DNA of 39,629 nucleotides, from positions 1 to 39,629 of the forward strand of contig JANQHO010000015.1 of the NCBI GenBank assembly GCA_028277105.1, written 5' to 3'. The notes below the pieces were generated by a model. That model worked only from the letters and a program-made list of their open reading frames with translations. It did no database searches and had not been told where the DNA came from. The position numbers and the translations under genes are program-made. The DNA comes from Owenweeksia sp. (GTDB taxonomy: Bacteria; Bacteroidota; Bacteroidia; Flavobacteriales; Schleiferiaceae). Positions 28,201-36,014 of this stretch are shown here, one piece after another; positions within the stretch are counted from its first letter, which is position 1; every line of letters starts with the position of its first letter.

Positions 28201-31200
28201 TTTACAGAAATACCTGAGCCTGGGAGGCAGCGGCTATCACAGCATCTGGTATTTTATCGATGATCCCGATAATATAGCCGGTGGTAGCGGTTCTGTACCT
28301 GCTCATATCAGGGATATCTACCAGACTTTTCACGGAGGGGGCGGAAAGATCGGCTTATTTAATACGAGCCTGGATAAATATGAGTTCTTTAAGAGTGTAT
28401 ACTTTTTCTTTAGGGATTATATTATTTATAAAGAGATCGATTCGGTCTGCGGACACCTGGCCTACAAGCAAACGCTTACCTATTTGACCGAAAAGGATTA
28501 CGGGGTTGATTTTACCATCCGCTTTCCCCGCAATGACACCTATGACAATTTTGATCCCCAAGACCCTCGGTCCCTGGTAACCTTTGCCCAGGGTCTTGCC
28601 GCCCAGCAAGGCAGCGAGCCCAAGGCCGATGATGGTATCACTGAGATGGACATCACTTGTGTGTGCGATAAGATCACGGACTTCCTGGTCAAGAATGGCA
28701 CCATAGCCTCAGCCGATGATTTTGGCATCACTAGTTCTTCTATCATTGTTTCTGCGGTAGCTACAAACCTGGGTCTTACCGTTACCACCGCAGATGTAGA
28801 CGAATGGAAAAGCTATTGCACCGATACTACTTCTACCTCCACTATCCAGGACCTGGTGTACACTTATGCCCTGCCCACCGCCTTTTTGTGTAATACTGTA
28901 TTAGATGCCAGTTGTAGCTGCAATAAATTACGGGATATGGCAATTAATGCAGGCTTTATTACCAGTACTCAAACTTTAAATGATATTAATGTAGCTCATG
29001 AGCTGGCTACCATTAGAAATTATTTTGACGATCAAACCCTTACCCAAAACCAGGTACAGGCCTGGATAGATTCCTGCAGAGGCGGTGAGCAGGTTCTCGA
29101 GCAGCTCATAGCTGATCACGGCTTGCCTTTGTCCTTGCTTTGCCAGGTAGAAGCCGATGCCAGTTGCTCCTGCGATACCCTTCGCGGATATCTGGTCTAT
29201 AAAAACATATTGAACTCCACGGCTCCCTTGGGTGCTGCGGAGGCGGGTGATATAGCTTCTCTTTTCAAAATTTCAACCATGGATGCCAAGGACTGGCTGG
29301 ATTACTGTGCCGGGGAGAGCTCTAAACCAATAACCACTTTGGTACAATTCCATGAGTATCCTTCTTTCCTGGTATGTGCTGATCCTCCTGAAGTGGAAAA
29401 CGCCTTTTGTGCTGCTTTACGCGAACAGGACAGTATTATCAATCTCATCCGCCAGGAACAATTTGTAGACAGCCTGGTCAATATCTATTACCAGCAGTAC
29501 CTGGCTTCTAATATGAACTCGGTTTCGGAAACCTTTACCCTCCGTTATACACCTAAAGACTATGCTTATACCCTGTTTTATTTTGATCAGTCCGGTAATT
29601 TGCTGAAAACCGTTCCTCCCCAGGGAGTGAGCTTTTTGACCTCAACTATCGATCTCAATATGGTGAAAAGCTACCGCGCTGGAAATTCCGGTAGTACCCC
29701 GGTTTACAATAATCATACTTACGTGAGCAAATACACCTACAACAGCCTTAACCAACTGATTAGCCAGGAAACTCCGGACGGTGGGTTAACCTACTTTTGG
29801 TATGATGTTTTACAGCGCCAGGTACTTTCCCAGGATGCACAACAAATTATAGAGGATAAATACGGTTACACACTCTATGATGAATTAGGCCGGGTTTCGG
29901 AAAGCGGGCAACTGGTGGGTACGGCCGGAACTTTAAATTATGACTATCTGGATTCCATTGTAAAAGCAGACAGCTATTTTCAGAATTTCGTTACCGCTAA
30001 GGTTAGGGAAGAAGTAGTGTTTACCAAATACGACAGCCGTATTTCAACCGGGGTAAACGGGGCTTTTACCGGTGGGCAAACCAACCTGCGCAACCGGGTA
30101 GCCGGTACTCTTTGGATCGATCAGATAGCCGCTACGGTTACTCCTTATGCCTACCTGGCCATGGGTAGTAGCCTCAGCAGTGCTTACCTGGCCTACCAGA
30201 GAGGCACGCATTACAGTTACGACCTGATGGGCAATGTGAAAGAACTGATCCAGGAAAACAAAGCTTTTTACGGCAATTCCAAAATATCCATCCAATATGA
30301 ATACGACCTGGTAAGTGGCAATGTAAAAGAGGTAAAATACCAGCCTGGTAAATGGGATCAATTTTACCATCGTTATTATTACGATGCCGATAATCGCTTA
30401 ACCGAAGTGCAAACCAGTAAAGATTACCAGGTGTGGGAGCAGGATGCCCGTTACCATTATTATCCTGAAGGGCCTATGGCCAGGACAGAGATAGGGGACG
30501 AGCACGTACAGGGCATGGATTACGCTTATACCATCAATGGCTGGCTAAAAGGGGTAAACAGCACGGTAAAAACCGCTCAGAAAGATATGGGGCAGGATGG
30601 CTTGACGACCGGTGCCAATAATATAAACCGCAATTTTTCTGAAGATGCCTACGCCTTTAGCCTGGGGTATTTTGACGAGAGTTCTATAAAAGATTATACT
30701 GCTATATCCGGCAACACCATAATTCCTTCCATCAATAATACCAGTTATCAGAATTATTCTCCCAGTTTGTACAACGGTAATATTTCCCGTATGATCACTG
30801 CACTATGGGATCTTAACGAAGACGACCAAAAGGTAAATGGGATGGCCTATAAATACGACAATATGAACCGTATTAAGGAAAGCCGTTCTTTTGAAAAAAA
30901 TGCCGCCCAACTGATCAGTAGCCAGAATTTTTCAGGTATTGCCCTTAGTAATAAATTCCGTACTACCTATAAATACTGGCTGGATGGTGATCTGGACAGC
31001 CTCCAGCGCTGGGATGATGGTGGCAGCTCAATGGATGAATTAGACTATCAGTATTACAGCGGCAAACACCGCCTGGAATACGTGGATGATAATGCCGTTA
31101 CTGCTTTAACTACCGACCTGGAAGCACAGTCTGCCGGTAACTATACTTATGATGCAACCGGTAATCTCATTCGTGATAATGCCGAGGGTATTAGTCAGAT

Positions 31201-33073
31201 AAGCTGGTATGCCAATGGTAAAGTAAAGGAAGTTCGCTTTACTGATTACCAGGATAATGACATTGCTTTTTATTACGATGCCAGCGGTAACCGTTCTGCA
31301 AAAGTATTGAAAACCAAAAATACCAATGGTACCTATAAAGACCCTGACTTGTGGGAATATTATCATTATGTACGTAATGCCAACGGACAAACTATGGCAG
31401 TGTACAAAGAAGACCTTACCGTAACGGGTACCGGTTGTATGAGAAGTACCTTAACGGTACAAGACCAGCCGGTTTACGGCAGTTCCCGCCTGGGTTCATA
31501 TATGGAGGCCCGCAGCCGGGATTATAATTTTTCGGCCAGTGTTAACAGTGCCAATAAAACCATAGAACTTTCCCAAACCCAGAGCAATTGCGGTGATAAC
31601 CTGGCTTTTTCTCCTACTACTTTTAGCATGGTTACCGGGGATAAGTATTACGAGCTGACCAATCACCTGGGCAATGTGCTCAGTACCGTGAGCGACCGCA
31701 AAATATGGAAGAACATTGGCAATACGGTTACTGAGGTATTTGACAATACTTTTGACGATCCCGATCCTTCCGGCTGGAGTAGTTATCCCGAAAATGGATC
31801 AGCTACCCTGGATTTTCGCGAAGGAAGTATGATCATCAGAACCGAAGAAAGAAATGCCGGGATCAGTAAAATAGTAGAAGACGTTGATCCGGATTGTACC
31901 TATGAATTGTGCATTACCCTGGCCGAAGGGGATTTTTCGGGGGAATTGTGGGTCGTGATTCAATCAGGAGATGGCAGACCGGTAGGTGAAATTCAAAAAA
32001 TTACCAAAATAGGGGAGGAATTTTGTTTTACGCTCAGTGAATTAGAAGGCGGCAGCTATGGAATAGGCCTTATTTTACCGGATGGGGGTATGGTAAGCAT
32101 CGACCGCATTCGCCTGAGTAAGACCTGTCCGGCCTATAAGCTAGTAGCCGATGTGAGGGCTTACCAGCAGTATTATCCTTTTGGTATGATGAAACCAAGC
32201 CGGTTTGCTAACAGCGGGAATTACAGATATAGATTTAATGGTATGGAAAGTGATGATGAAATTATGGGAAGCAGTAATTTCTATACAACAGAATACCGAA
32301 TGTTAGACCCAAGAATAGGAAGATGGATCAGTATGGATCCTGCTCTACAAAAATATCCTTCATGGAGTCCGTATACCTTTGCTTTTGACAACCCTGTCAT
32401 GTATAATGATGCCTTTGGAGATGACCCTTGTCCTGGTACAGAACCCGAGTGTGAGGATTTTAAAAATAAAGGGGGAGGTAACCCATTTAAAGCAATAGGA
32501 AGAGCCATATCGTCATCTTTTGAATGGCTTAATAAGCAGATAACTGGTAAAGGAAAAGAGCTAGAAGTAGATTATCAGCATGTAGAACAAGATGAGGTGG
32601 TTACACAAGTAACAGAAAGAGATGGTGGAAGAGCCAGTGAATTGATCAGACTGGATCCGACAGACCCCGAGGAAAAAATTAGTATTAATTATAATACTTT
32701 TACATATCCTGATCAAATTGACTTAGATACAAGAGAAGGTTCTGTTTTTTCTACCAATGAGCCAGTTAGTACTGATAACACAACTGTTTCACAGGAAGTT
32801 AATACCAATGGAGCGACAAATGTTAGAGTAAGAGTGAGACCTCAGCCTTCCTCTACTCAACGATCGTATTACGATGTTAATGTAACTGTAACAAACCAGG
32901 ATGTGGTGTATAGGAGAACCAGAAGAAAGGTATTCTTTGGCCTATTTACGAGATCAAAATATAGACGCTTTACAGGAAGTGATGCTCAAAGAATATTAAA
33001 TAATGAAAATATACAGGATAGAATCACACAGGGTACAGATTATCAAAGGGAATGGCGCAGAAAACGCAATTAG
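25268..33073 (+). CDS. Giant RHS-repeat protein with variable C-terminal tip
   Basis: A 2601-residue exported protein (signal about 1-26, ending SLCAQT). In order: beta-sandwich/fibronectin-like N-terminus (about 30-300), a DUF6443-like part, a Cys-rich block with ADMSPGGQYF (about 715-790), three Cys-rich repeats (about 1127-1375), then YD/RHS repeats such as YDLMGNVKELIQE, YDADNRLTEV, YDATGNLIRD and YDASGNRSAKVL (about 1480-2040). TNHLGNVLSTVSDRK is followed by an inserted beta domain (about 2157-2287), YYPFGMMKPSRFANSGNYRY and the core LDPRIGRWISMDP ending NDAFGDD (near 2380). The last 217 residues are an unrecognised, basic-ended tip. The RHS core marks it as a polymorphic toxin-like or cell-surface protein. 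AT content rises sharply from about 32.2 kb. Confidence 0.88.
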   Translation: MKNRSFTLKNLFALTLFFSSLSLCAQTREVTTDYLRINQINGSATATVLDHQFNYMNTTASWGNSFCMNDSEAEVALVFDERLDVPLPNSWTVTVPYTIKLYNENNTVISTQSGSLQLNNNTSQKTTQNEVVKKHTASGHVVKAVVSFSGAPSKSGFTTIPNNFYLEVRTVVDRQYKFSGAPTLYIKDYATLYTSGNEYGMSSSASHPRNRVVVSWTPKPGVDSYDLEWLFIDIGKYTPYTDNFSYDFSDATRISLTRSFYGIPLVFPRGWVLFRVRGVGKDCNGNRVYTGWSNYSGASSTGSAVSYSSLPAGKFIGFHGLDSTMNWQYRASFAEEGKASESLSFFDGSLRNRQTVTHLGSSGDILIQRSLYDYQGRKAVDILPYPVSFDGLGYYPNLDYSQATTTEIFDRRHFDRDGLSINDKKMATSVGNGASKYYSSSSSFASEYPYLPDAEGLPYTRTKFFNDGTNRVKSTSGAGVALTDGSNRETKYYYGSPNSQEELDRLFGSDVGYVNRYTKQMVRDPNGQSSVTYKNEKGQTIASALVGDAPNNLTFLDHVGPFAEVTSDVLANVLTNDGALVTTKKLLVSDPGPYNFQYYFSADSFAAPNLNACFSGFPDKAFTYDVKIELFDEYNNPIDINSGSPDQYLIDTNVNAISSGDTNWSFSANLSVGSYTLVKTLMPNTSQAEVYKQAFEDHLWSNINSGNCDSLFPAVDGCADCISICDRVVLNDPGNGYYIDGDSTNTYYSTEQEAKDKCLELCENKNNASAPIPDYCTSYRKILLADMSPGGQYFDNSHSLYTTDSLGDEVLVSNYKDLMDDWLDAELRDSSGVRLGISDFHWTDANGDTIDLVQAGWTSWDDIRENWRDEWAELLLPYHPEYCMYEFQCRRLVCGDPRLQYGDMMRFRRTMYQKEIWNPLNLPKNLSPGREYQPYDQHSISGSNCDGFDTIQDPLFSNDYANHPVSSISAIATEIEDYLQKYLSLGGSGYHSIWYFIDDPDNIAGGSGSVPAHIRDIYQTFHGGGGKIGLFNTSLDKYEFFKSVYFFFRDYIIYKEIDSVCGHLAYKQTLTYLTEKDYGVDFTIRFPRNDTYDNFDPQDPRSLVTFAQGLAAQQGSEPKADDGITEMDITCVCDKITDFLVKNGTIASADDFGITSSSIIVSAVATNLGLTVTTADVDEWKSYCTDTTSTSTIQDLVYTYALPTAFLCNTVLDASCSCNKLRDMAINAGFITSTQTLNDINVAHELATIRNYFDDQTLTQNQVQAWIDSCRGGEQVLEQLIADHGLPLSLLCQVEADASCSCDTLRGYLVYKNILNSTAPLGAAEAGDIASLFKISTMDAKDWLDYCAGESSKPITTLVQFHEYPSFLVCADPPEVENAFCAALREQDSIINLIRQEQFVDSLVNIYYQQYLASNMNSVSETFTLRYTPKDYAYTLFYFDQSGNLLKTVPPQGVSFLTSTIDLNMVKSYRAGNSGSTPVYNNHTYVSKYTYNSLNQLISQETPDGGLTYFWYDVLQRQVLSQDAQQIIEDKYGYTLYDELGRVSESGQLVGTAGTLNYDYLDSIVKADSYFQNFVTAKVREEVVFTKYDSRISTGVNGAFTGGQTNLRNRVAGTLWIDQIAATVTPYAYLAMGSSLSSAYLAYQRGTHYSYDLMGNVKELIQENKAFYGNSKISIQYEYDLVSGNVKEVKYQPGKWDQFYHRYYYDADNRLTEVQTSKDYQVWEQDARYHYYPEGPMARTEIGDEHVQGMDYAYTINGWLKGVNSTVKTAQKDMGQDGLTTGANNINRNFSEDAYAFSLGYFDESSIKDYTAISGNTIIPSINNTSYQNYSPSLYNGNISRMITALWDLNEDDQKVNGMAYKYDNMNRIKESRSFEKNAAQLISSQNFSGIALSNKFRTTYKYWLDGDLDSLQRWDDGGSSMDELDYQYYSGKHRLEYVDDNAVTALTTDLEAQSAGNYTYDATGNLIRDNAEGISQISWYANGKVKEVRFTDYQDNDIAFYYDASGNRSAKVLKTKNTNGTYKDPDLWEYYHYVRNANGQTMAVYKEDLTVTGTGCMRSTLTVQDQPVYGSSRLGSYMEARSRDYNFSASVNSANKTIELSQTQSNCGDNLAFSPTTFSMVTGDKYYELTNHLGNVLSTVSDRKIWKNIGNTVTEVFDNTFDDPDPSGWSSYPENGSATLDFREGSMIIRTEERNAGISKIVEDVDPDCTYELCITLAEGDFSGELWVVIQSGDGRPVGEIQKITKIGEEFCFTLSELEGGSYGIGLILPDGGMVSIDRIRLSKTCPAYKLVADVRAYQQYYPFGMMKPSRFANSGNYRYRFNGMESDDEIMGSSNFYTTEYRMLDPRIGRWISMDPALQKYPSWSPYTFAFDNPVMYNDAFGDDPCPGTEPECEDFKNKGGGNPFKAIGRAISSSFEWLNKQITGKGKELEVDYQHVEQDEVVTQVTERDGGRASELIRLDPTDPEEKISINYNTFTYPDQIDLDTREGSVFSTNEPVSTDNTTVSQEVNTNGATNVRVRVRPQPSSTQRSYYDVNVTVTNQDVVYRRTRRKVFFGLFTRSKYRRFTGSDAQRILNNENIQDRITQGTDYQREWRRKRN
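32417..33070 (+). other. Variable C-terminal tip of the RHS protein (putative effector domain)
   Basis: Residues 2384-2601 follow the end of the conserved RHS core. The segment starts with two Cys (PCPGTEPECED), then KAIGRAISSSFEWLN, an acidic Thr/Val-rich middle, and a strongly basic end (RRTRRKVFFGLF...EWRRKRN). I recognise no nuclease, deaminase or ADP-ribosyltransferase motif. G+C counted on sampled 60-base lines is about 32-37 percent, against about 53 percent in an upstream sample. The position is that of the toxin tip in RHS/Tc proteins; activity is unknown. Confidence 0.55.
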
Positions 33074-33089
33074 AAGGTTATACATAGAA

Positions 33090-34244
33090 ATGAAGCAAAT
33101 TTGGATAATAGTATTTTTTGGTTTTGCTCTGAATTATTCAAATGCTCAGGAAGATTCATATTCCAAAGGTTTGGCTTACTATAGTAATGGACAGGTAGAA
33201 CTAGCCATTGAATCTATTAAAAATGCCATAAAACAAAATAAGGAGAATAGATTTTATCCGAGAGCACTTTCCATTATTCTATTTGAAAAAGAGGACTTTA
33301 GAGAATCTTTGAAATATGCGAATATGGCCATTGAATTAACAAATGCAACTAATGATACAGATATAGCATTTAGAGGAGGGATTTTATTTAAAGTAGGAAA
33401 AGAAAAACAGGCTTTTGATGATTTCAAGAGAGCATATGAAATTAACCCTTCTAATCATGATTATTTGGCAGATCTTGGTTATTACAATGCAGAAACCGGG
33501 AATTATAATGAAGCTATTGAATATTATAATCAATACTTAAATAGGGTTAGTAACGATGCAGAAGCTTATTTTTACAGGGGCTATGTCTATAGTGAATTAG
33601 GTTATGATTCTTTAGCTATATCAGATTATCACAGATGCCTTCAATTTAACCCCGATACAAATATTTTGCATAGTTGTACTAAAGAATTAGGATTTCAATA
33701 TGGTAAACAAAAAGATTATGATACAGCACTATATTATCTACATATAGCTAAAGCTACTAATGTTGAAAAAGATATAACGATATATTATTATTTGGGTTTA
33801 GCATATTATTTTTCTAAAAACTATGAAAAAGCATTGGATAATTTTGTTCCCTATGTAGCTGAGACTGATGATTTGGAGAGTATGTATTATGTAGGGAGAT
33901 CGTATGATTATCTGGATATGTATAACCAGGCCATAGATTACTATAACTTAATCCTGCAAAATGGGAAAAATGATTTCTACAAATATGCTCTTCTGAGGAG
34001 AGGAATATGCTATCATAATGTGATGGAATATGATAAATCTATAAATGACCTGGAAGAAGCAACTGAAGAATGGTTTGAATCCTACAGCATAGGATTTTAC
34101 TATCTAGGACTATCCTTAATTGAATTATCGAGATCAGAAGAGGGCTGTCTTGTGTTAAAAAAATCATTGGATAAGGATTTAGAGGGTAATGTAACGCTGG
34201 AGTCAAATATCAAGAAAGCTATAAATGAAAATTGTAGTCGTTAA
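33090..34244 (+). CDS. Exported TPR-repeat protein downstream of the RHS tip
   Basis: A 384-residue protein with a signal peptide (about 1-20, ending YSNAQ) and roughly eight TPR-like helix pairs, for example AIEYYNQYLNRVSNDAEAYFYRG, GNYNEAIEYYNQYL and NYEKALDNFVPY. TPR scaffolds bind other proteins. It starts 16 bases after the RHS stop; earlier in-frame starts within the RHS gene lack a signal peptide. It is very AT-rich (one 60-base line has 12 G/C). In RHS and CDI-type systems the gene after the tip is usually an immunity gene; here a periplasmic TPR protein could fill that place or merely bind the giants. This role is inference. Confidence 0.8.
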   Translation: MKQIWIIVFFGFALNYSNAQEDSYSKGLAYYSNGQVELAIESIKNAIKQNKENRFYPRALSIILFEKEDFRESLKYANMAIELTNATNDTDIAFRGGILFKVGKEKQAFDDFKRAYEINPSNHDYLADLGYYNAETGNYNEAIEYYNQYLNRVSNDAEAYFYRGYVYSELGYDSLAISDYHRCLQFNPDTNILHSCTKELGFQYGKQKDYDTALYYLHIAKATNVEKDITIYYYLGLAYYFSKNYEKALDNFVPYVAETDDLESMYYVGRSYDYLDMYNQAIDYYNLILQNGKNDFYKYALLRRGICYHNVMEYDKSINDLEEATEEWFESYSIGFYYLGLSLIELSRSEEGCLVLKKSLDKDLEGNVTLESNIKKAINENCSR

Positions 34245-34321
34245 ACCCCGCTCTGTACTAGTTACGCTGCTGCGTTAGCTAATTTTGATGCATATAAGCA
34301 TTTATTTTAGGGTCATATCAC

Positions 34322-35740
34322 CTAAAAATAACACTCCTCAGGCGAAAGCTTCCCTCTTTTACCCTTGCCCGCATTAAAAGGATTGCTAAAGGAATTGAGG
34401 CGGATCGCAAAATAAATATCACTACCGGCCAATTGATTTTGCTTCAGAAAAATGCTGTTGAGGTGATCGGAACCAATGGTTAAGAAAGCCACTCTTACCC
34501 AGGTTCCCACCCTCAGGTGATGGTCGTCATATAACACCACCGGTACGCCCATCTCAAACCAGCTATCTTCATAGCGGGCCGCAACCGACCAGAAGTTTTC
34601 CCGGTCAACCGTGAGGGGGTGTAAGTTAAACCTGCGGTTTACGGTGGCATTCACAAACCAGTTTTTGTGTAAAGCATAATCAAACTGTACACTTAAAGCA
34701 CTGGGGGTAAGAATAGTGAAGTCATTAGCGGTTTGGCTTTGATTGAGATTACCCAGGGCTTCCTGGCTTAAGTTGGCCAGTAATTCGTCTACAGAATTAG
34801 CCCCGGATAAACTGTTGCGGTTAATAGCATAGGGATCAATTTCCGTTAAGCGGTGTTTTTGGGTATTCCGGTTAAAATGAATAAAACCAATGTCCAACAC
34901 AGAAACTCCCAGCTTCCATTCATAGGGCTTTTTTTCGTTTGACTTGCGTATGTAGGTGACTCCAATGTCGGTACTCATACCAGAGCCATTAATACCGAAG
35001 CTGTTATTAACCGCAGAAGAGGCAATACCATAGTCAAAAGGGCCGCCTTGAACAATGGAGGTGTTAGCAAAAGAAGTTACCCCGGCTTCATTGCGGCTGC
35101 GGATAAAAAAAGCCTCGTGCCCCATTAAGTATTTGAGGTTTACGCCTACATCCAGTTTTGAGCGATAACCCTTTTTCAGGGTGGTGGCAAAGTTTACCCC
35201 TATCTCACTCCAGGCCATACCGCTGGCGTTAAGAGGATCTATGTTCTTGGTGTCACCGGTCAGCCAGCCATCCAGCGAAAAAAAGTCCAGGTCTTCATCC
35301 AGGCGGTTACCCGCCCCGGCCACCCTGGCATTCAGGAACAAGCCCAAAGAGAATTTACCGAAGTTAACTGCAGCCGAAGGGCCGGTAATAAAGGCATTCC
35401 CCGAGTTGGAAAAACTGTTGCGGTGGTCAAAAAAATTGTAATAAAGAGCGTCTGCGTCATCAGGAGTTTCCGGAGCCTGGTCAGGGCGGGAGAGAAAGGG
35501 ACCGTTGTGATTTAACAGGCCGATCAGGCTGGTATTCTCCACGTATACGAACTCATTGTAAAAGAAAGCGCCTGCGCTGATGATATTGACATCCCAGTTT
35601 AAGGGGGAGCTGTGAAAAGAAGATGGATTGATCAGTACACTATTGGCACCACTGTAATTGGAAGAGCGCAAACCCAGTTGATTTTGCGCCTGTACAGAAA
35701 GTACAGCCACTAAAAATATCGATGATGTTCCCCACTTCAT
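34322..35740 (-). CDS. DUF5723 family outer-membrane protein
   Basis: The protein has 472 residues with a signal peptide ending SVQAQ (about 20). It continues LGLRSSNYSGANSVLINPSS and LNWDVNIISAGAFFYNEF, the N-terminal pattern of the Bacteroidota DUF5723 family. Alternating strands with many aromatic ends (YALHKNWFVNATVNRRFN, DDHHLRVGTWVRVAF, IYFAIRLNSF) indicate an outer-membrane beta-barrel related in style to PorV/FadL-like proteins. The function of the family is not established. It is transcribed toward the RHS operon (convergent); the 77-base gap between the two stops has a short ATGC/GCAT hairpin but no convincing terminator. Confidence 0.82.
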   Translation of the reverse strand: MKWGTSSIFLVAVLSVQAQNQLGLRSSNYSGANSVLINPSSFHSSPLNWDVNIISAGAFFYNEFVYVENTSLIGLLNHNGPFLSRPDQAPETPDDADALYYNFFDHRNSFSNSGNAFITGPSAAVNFGKFSLGLFLNARVAGAGNRLDEDLDFFSLDGWLTGDTKNIDPLNASGMAWSEIGVNFATTLKKGYRSKLDVGVNLKYLMGHEAFFIRSRNEAGVTSFANTSIVQGGPFDYGIASSAVNNSFGINGSGMSTDIGVTYIRKSNEKKPYEWKLGVSVLDIGFIHFNRNTQKHRLTEIDPYAINRNSLSGANSVDELLANLSQEALGNLNQSQTANDFTILTPSALSVQFDYALHKNWFVNATVNRRFNLHPLTVDRENFWSVAARYEDSWFEMGVPVVLYDDHHLRVGTWVRVAFLTIGSDHLNSIFLKQNQLAGSDIYFAIRLNSFSNPFNAGKGKRGKLSPEECYF

Positions 35741-35869
35741 AAGCCCTGTTTTTATAATAAGCGAAGATTTTATCGTATTTATTGTGCGTGCATAATGAAT
35801 TTGTTTTCGTGAAGAGGGGCTGAGGTAGTAAAAACAGGTATTATGCCTGGCAACAGGGGAAAGAAGTAA

Positions 35870-35901
35870 TTGGAAAAAAGAATAAATAAGACTTATCTTT
35901 G
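35870..35901 (+). promoter_or_regulatory. Probable original promoter of tRNA-Arg(UCU)
   Basis: TTG at 35870-35872 is followed, after 21 bases, by TATCTTTG at 35894-35901, an exact TAnnTTTG box. This is the best Bacteroidota-type promoter in the window. It lies 14 bases before the first broken tRNA copy (35916) and about 420 bases before the intact tRNA. No comparable promoter is seen directly upstream of the intact gene. Confidence 0.6.
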
Positions 35902-35915
35902 CGCCCCTGTTTTCG

Positions 35916-36003
35916 GGTCGCGTAGCTCAGTCACGCTACGCTGAAAGCATAGCGAGGATGCCCGAAACCGTTACGGTTTTGGCACTGGATAGGATAGTTC
36001 TAA
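35916..36003 (+). pseudogene. tRNA-Arg 5' remnant, copy 1, with 54-base insertion
   Basis: GGTCGCGTAGCTCAG (35916-35930) equals the first 15 bases of the intact tRNA-Arg. A 54-base insert (35931-35984) follows, then CTGGATAG (35985-35992), which continues the tRNA. A degraded stretch still contains GTTCTAA (35997-36003), close to the anticodon loop CTTCTAA. The 3' half is missing. The insert contains hairpin-forming words such as GCTACGC/GCATAGC and AAACCG/CGGTTT. Confidence 0.65.
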
Positions 36004-36014
36004 AAAATATGAAA

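Noticed and set aside
28646..29391. Possible CRISPR or DNA-level tandem repeat
   Set aside because: The similarity is at protein level only, with unit length near 255 bases and clear divergence; no spacer/repeat structure is seen here or elsewhere in the window.
18293..33073. The two giants as one gene broken by a frameshift
   Set aside because: A complete exported 229-residue gene lies between them, the second giant has its own signal peptide, and both have coherent family ends.
34245..34321. Terminator between the TPR gene and the DUF5723 gene
   Set aside because: Only a four-base-pair ATGC/GCAT hairpin without a proper T-run is visible.
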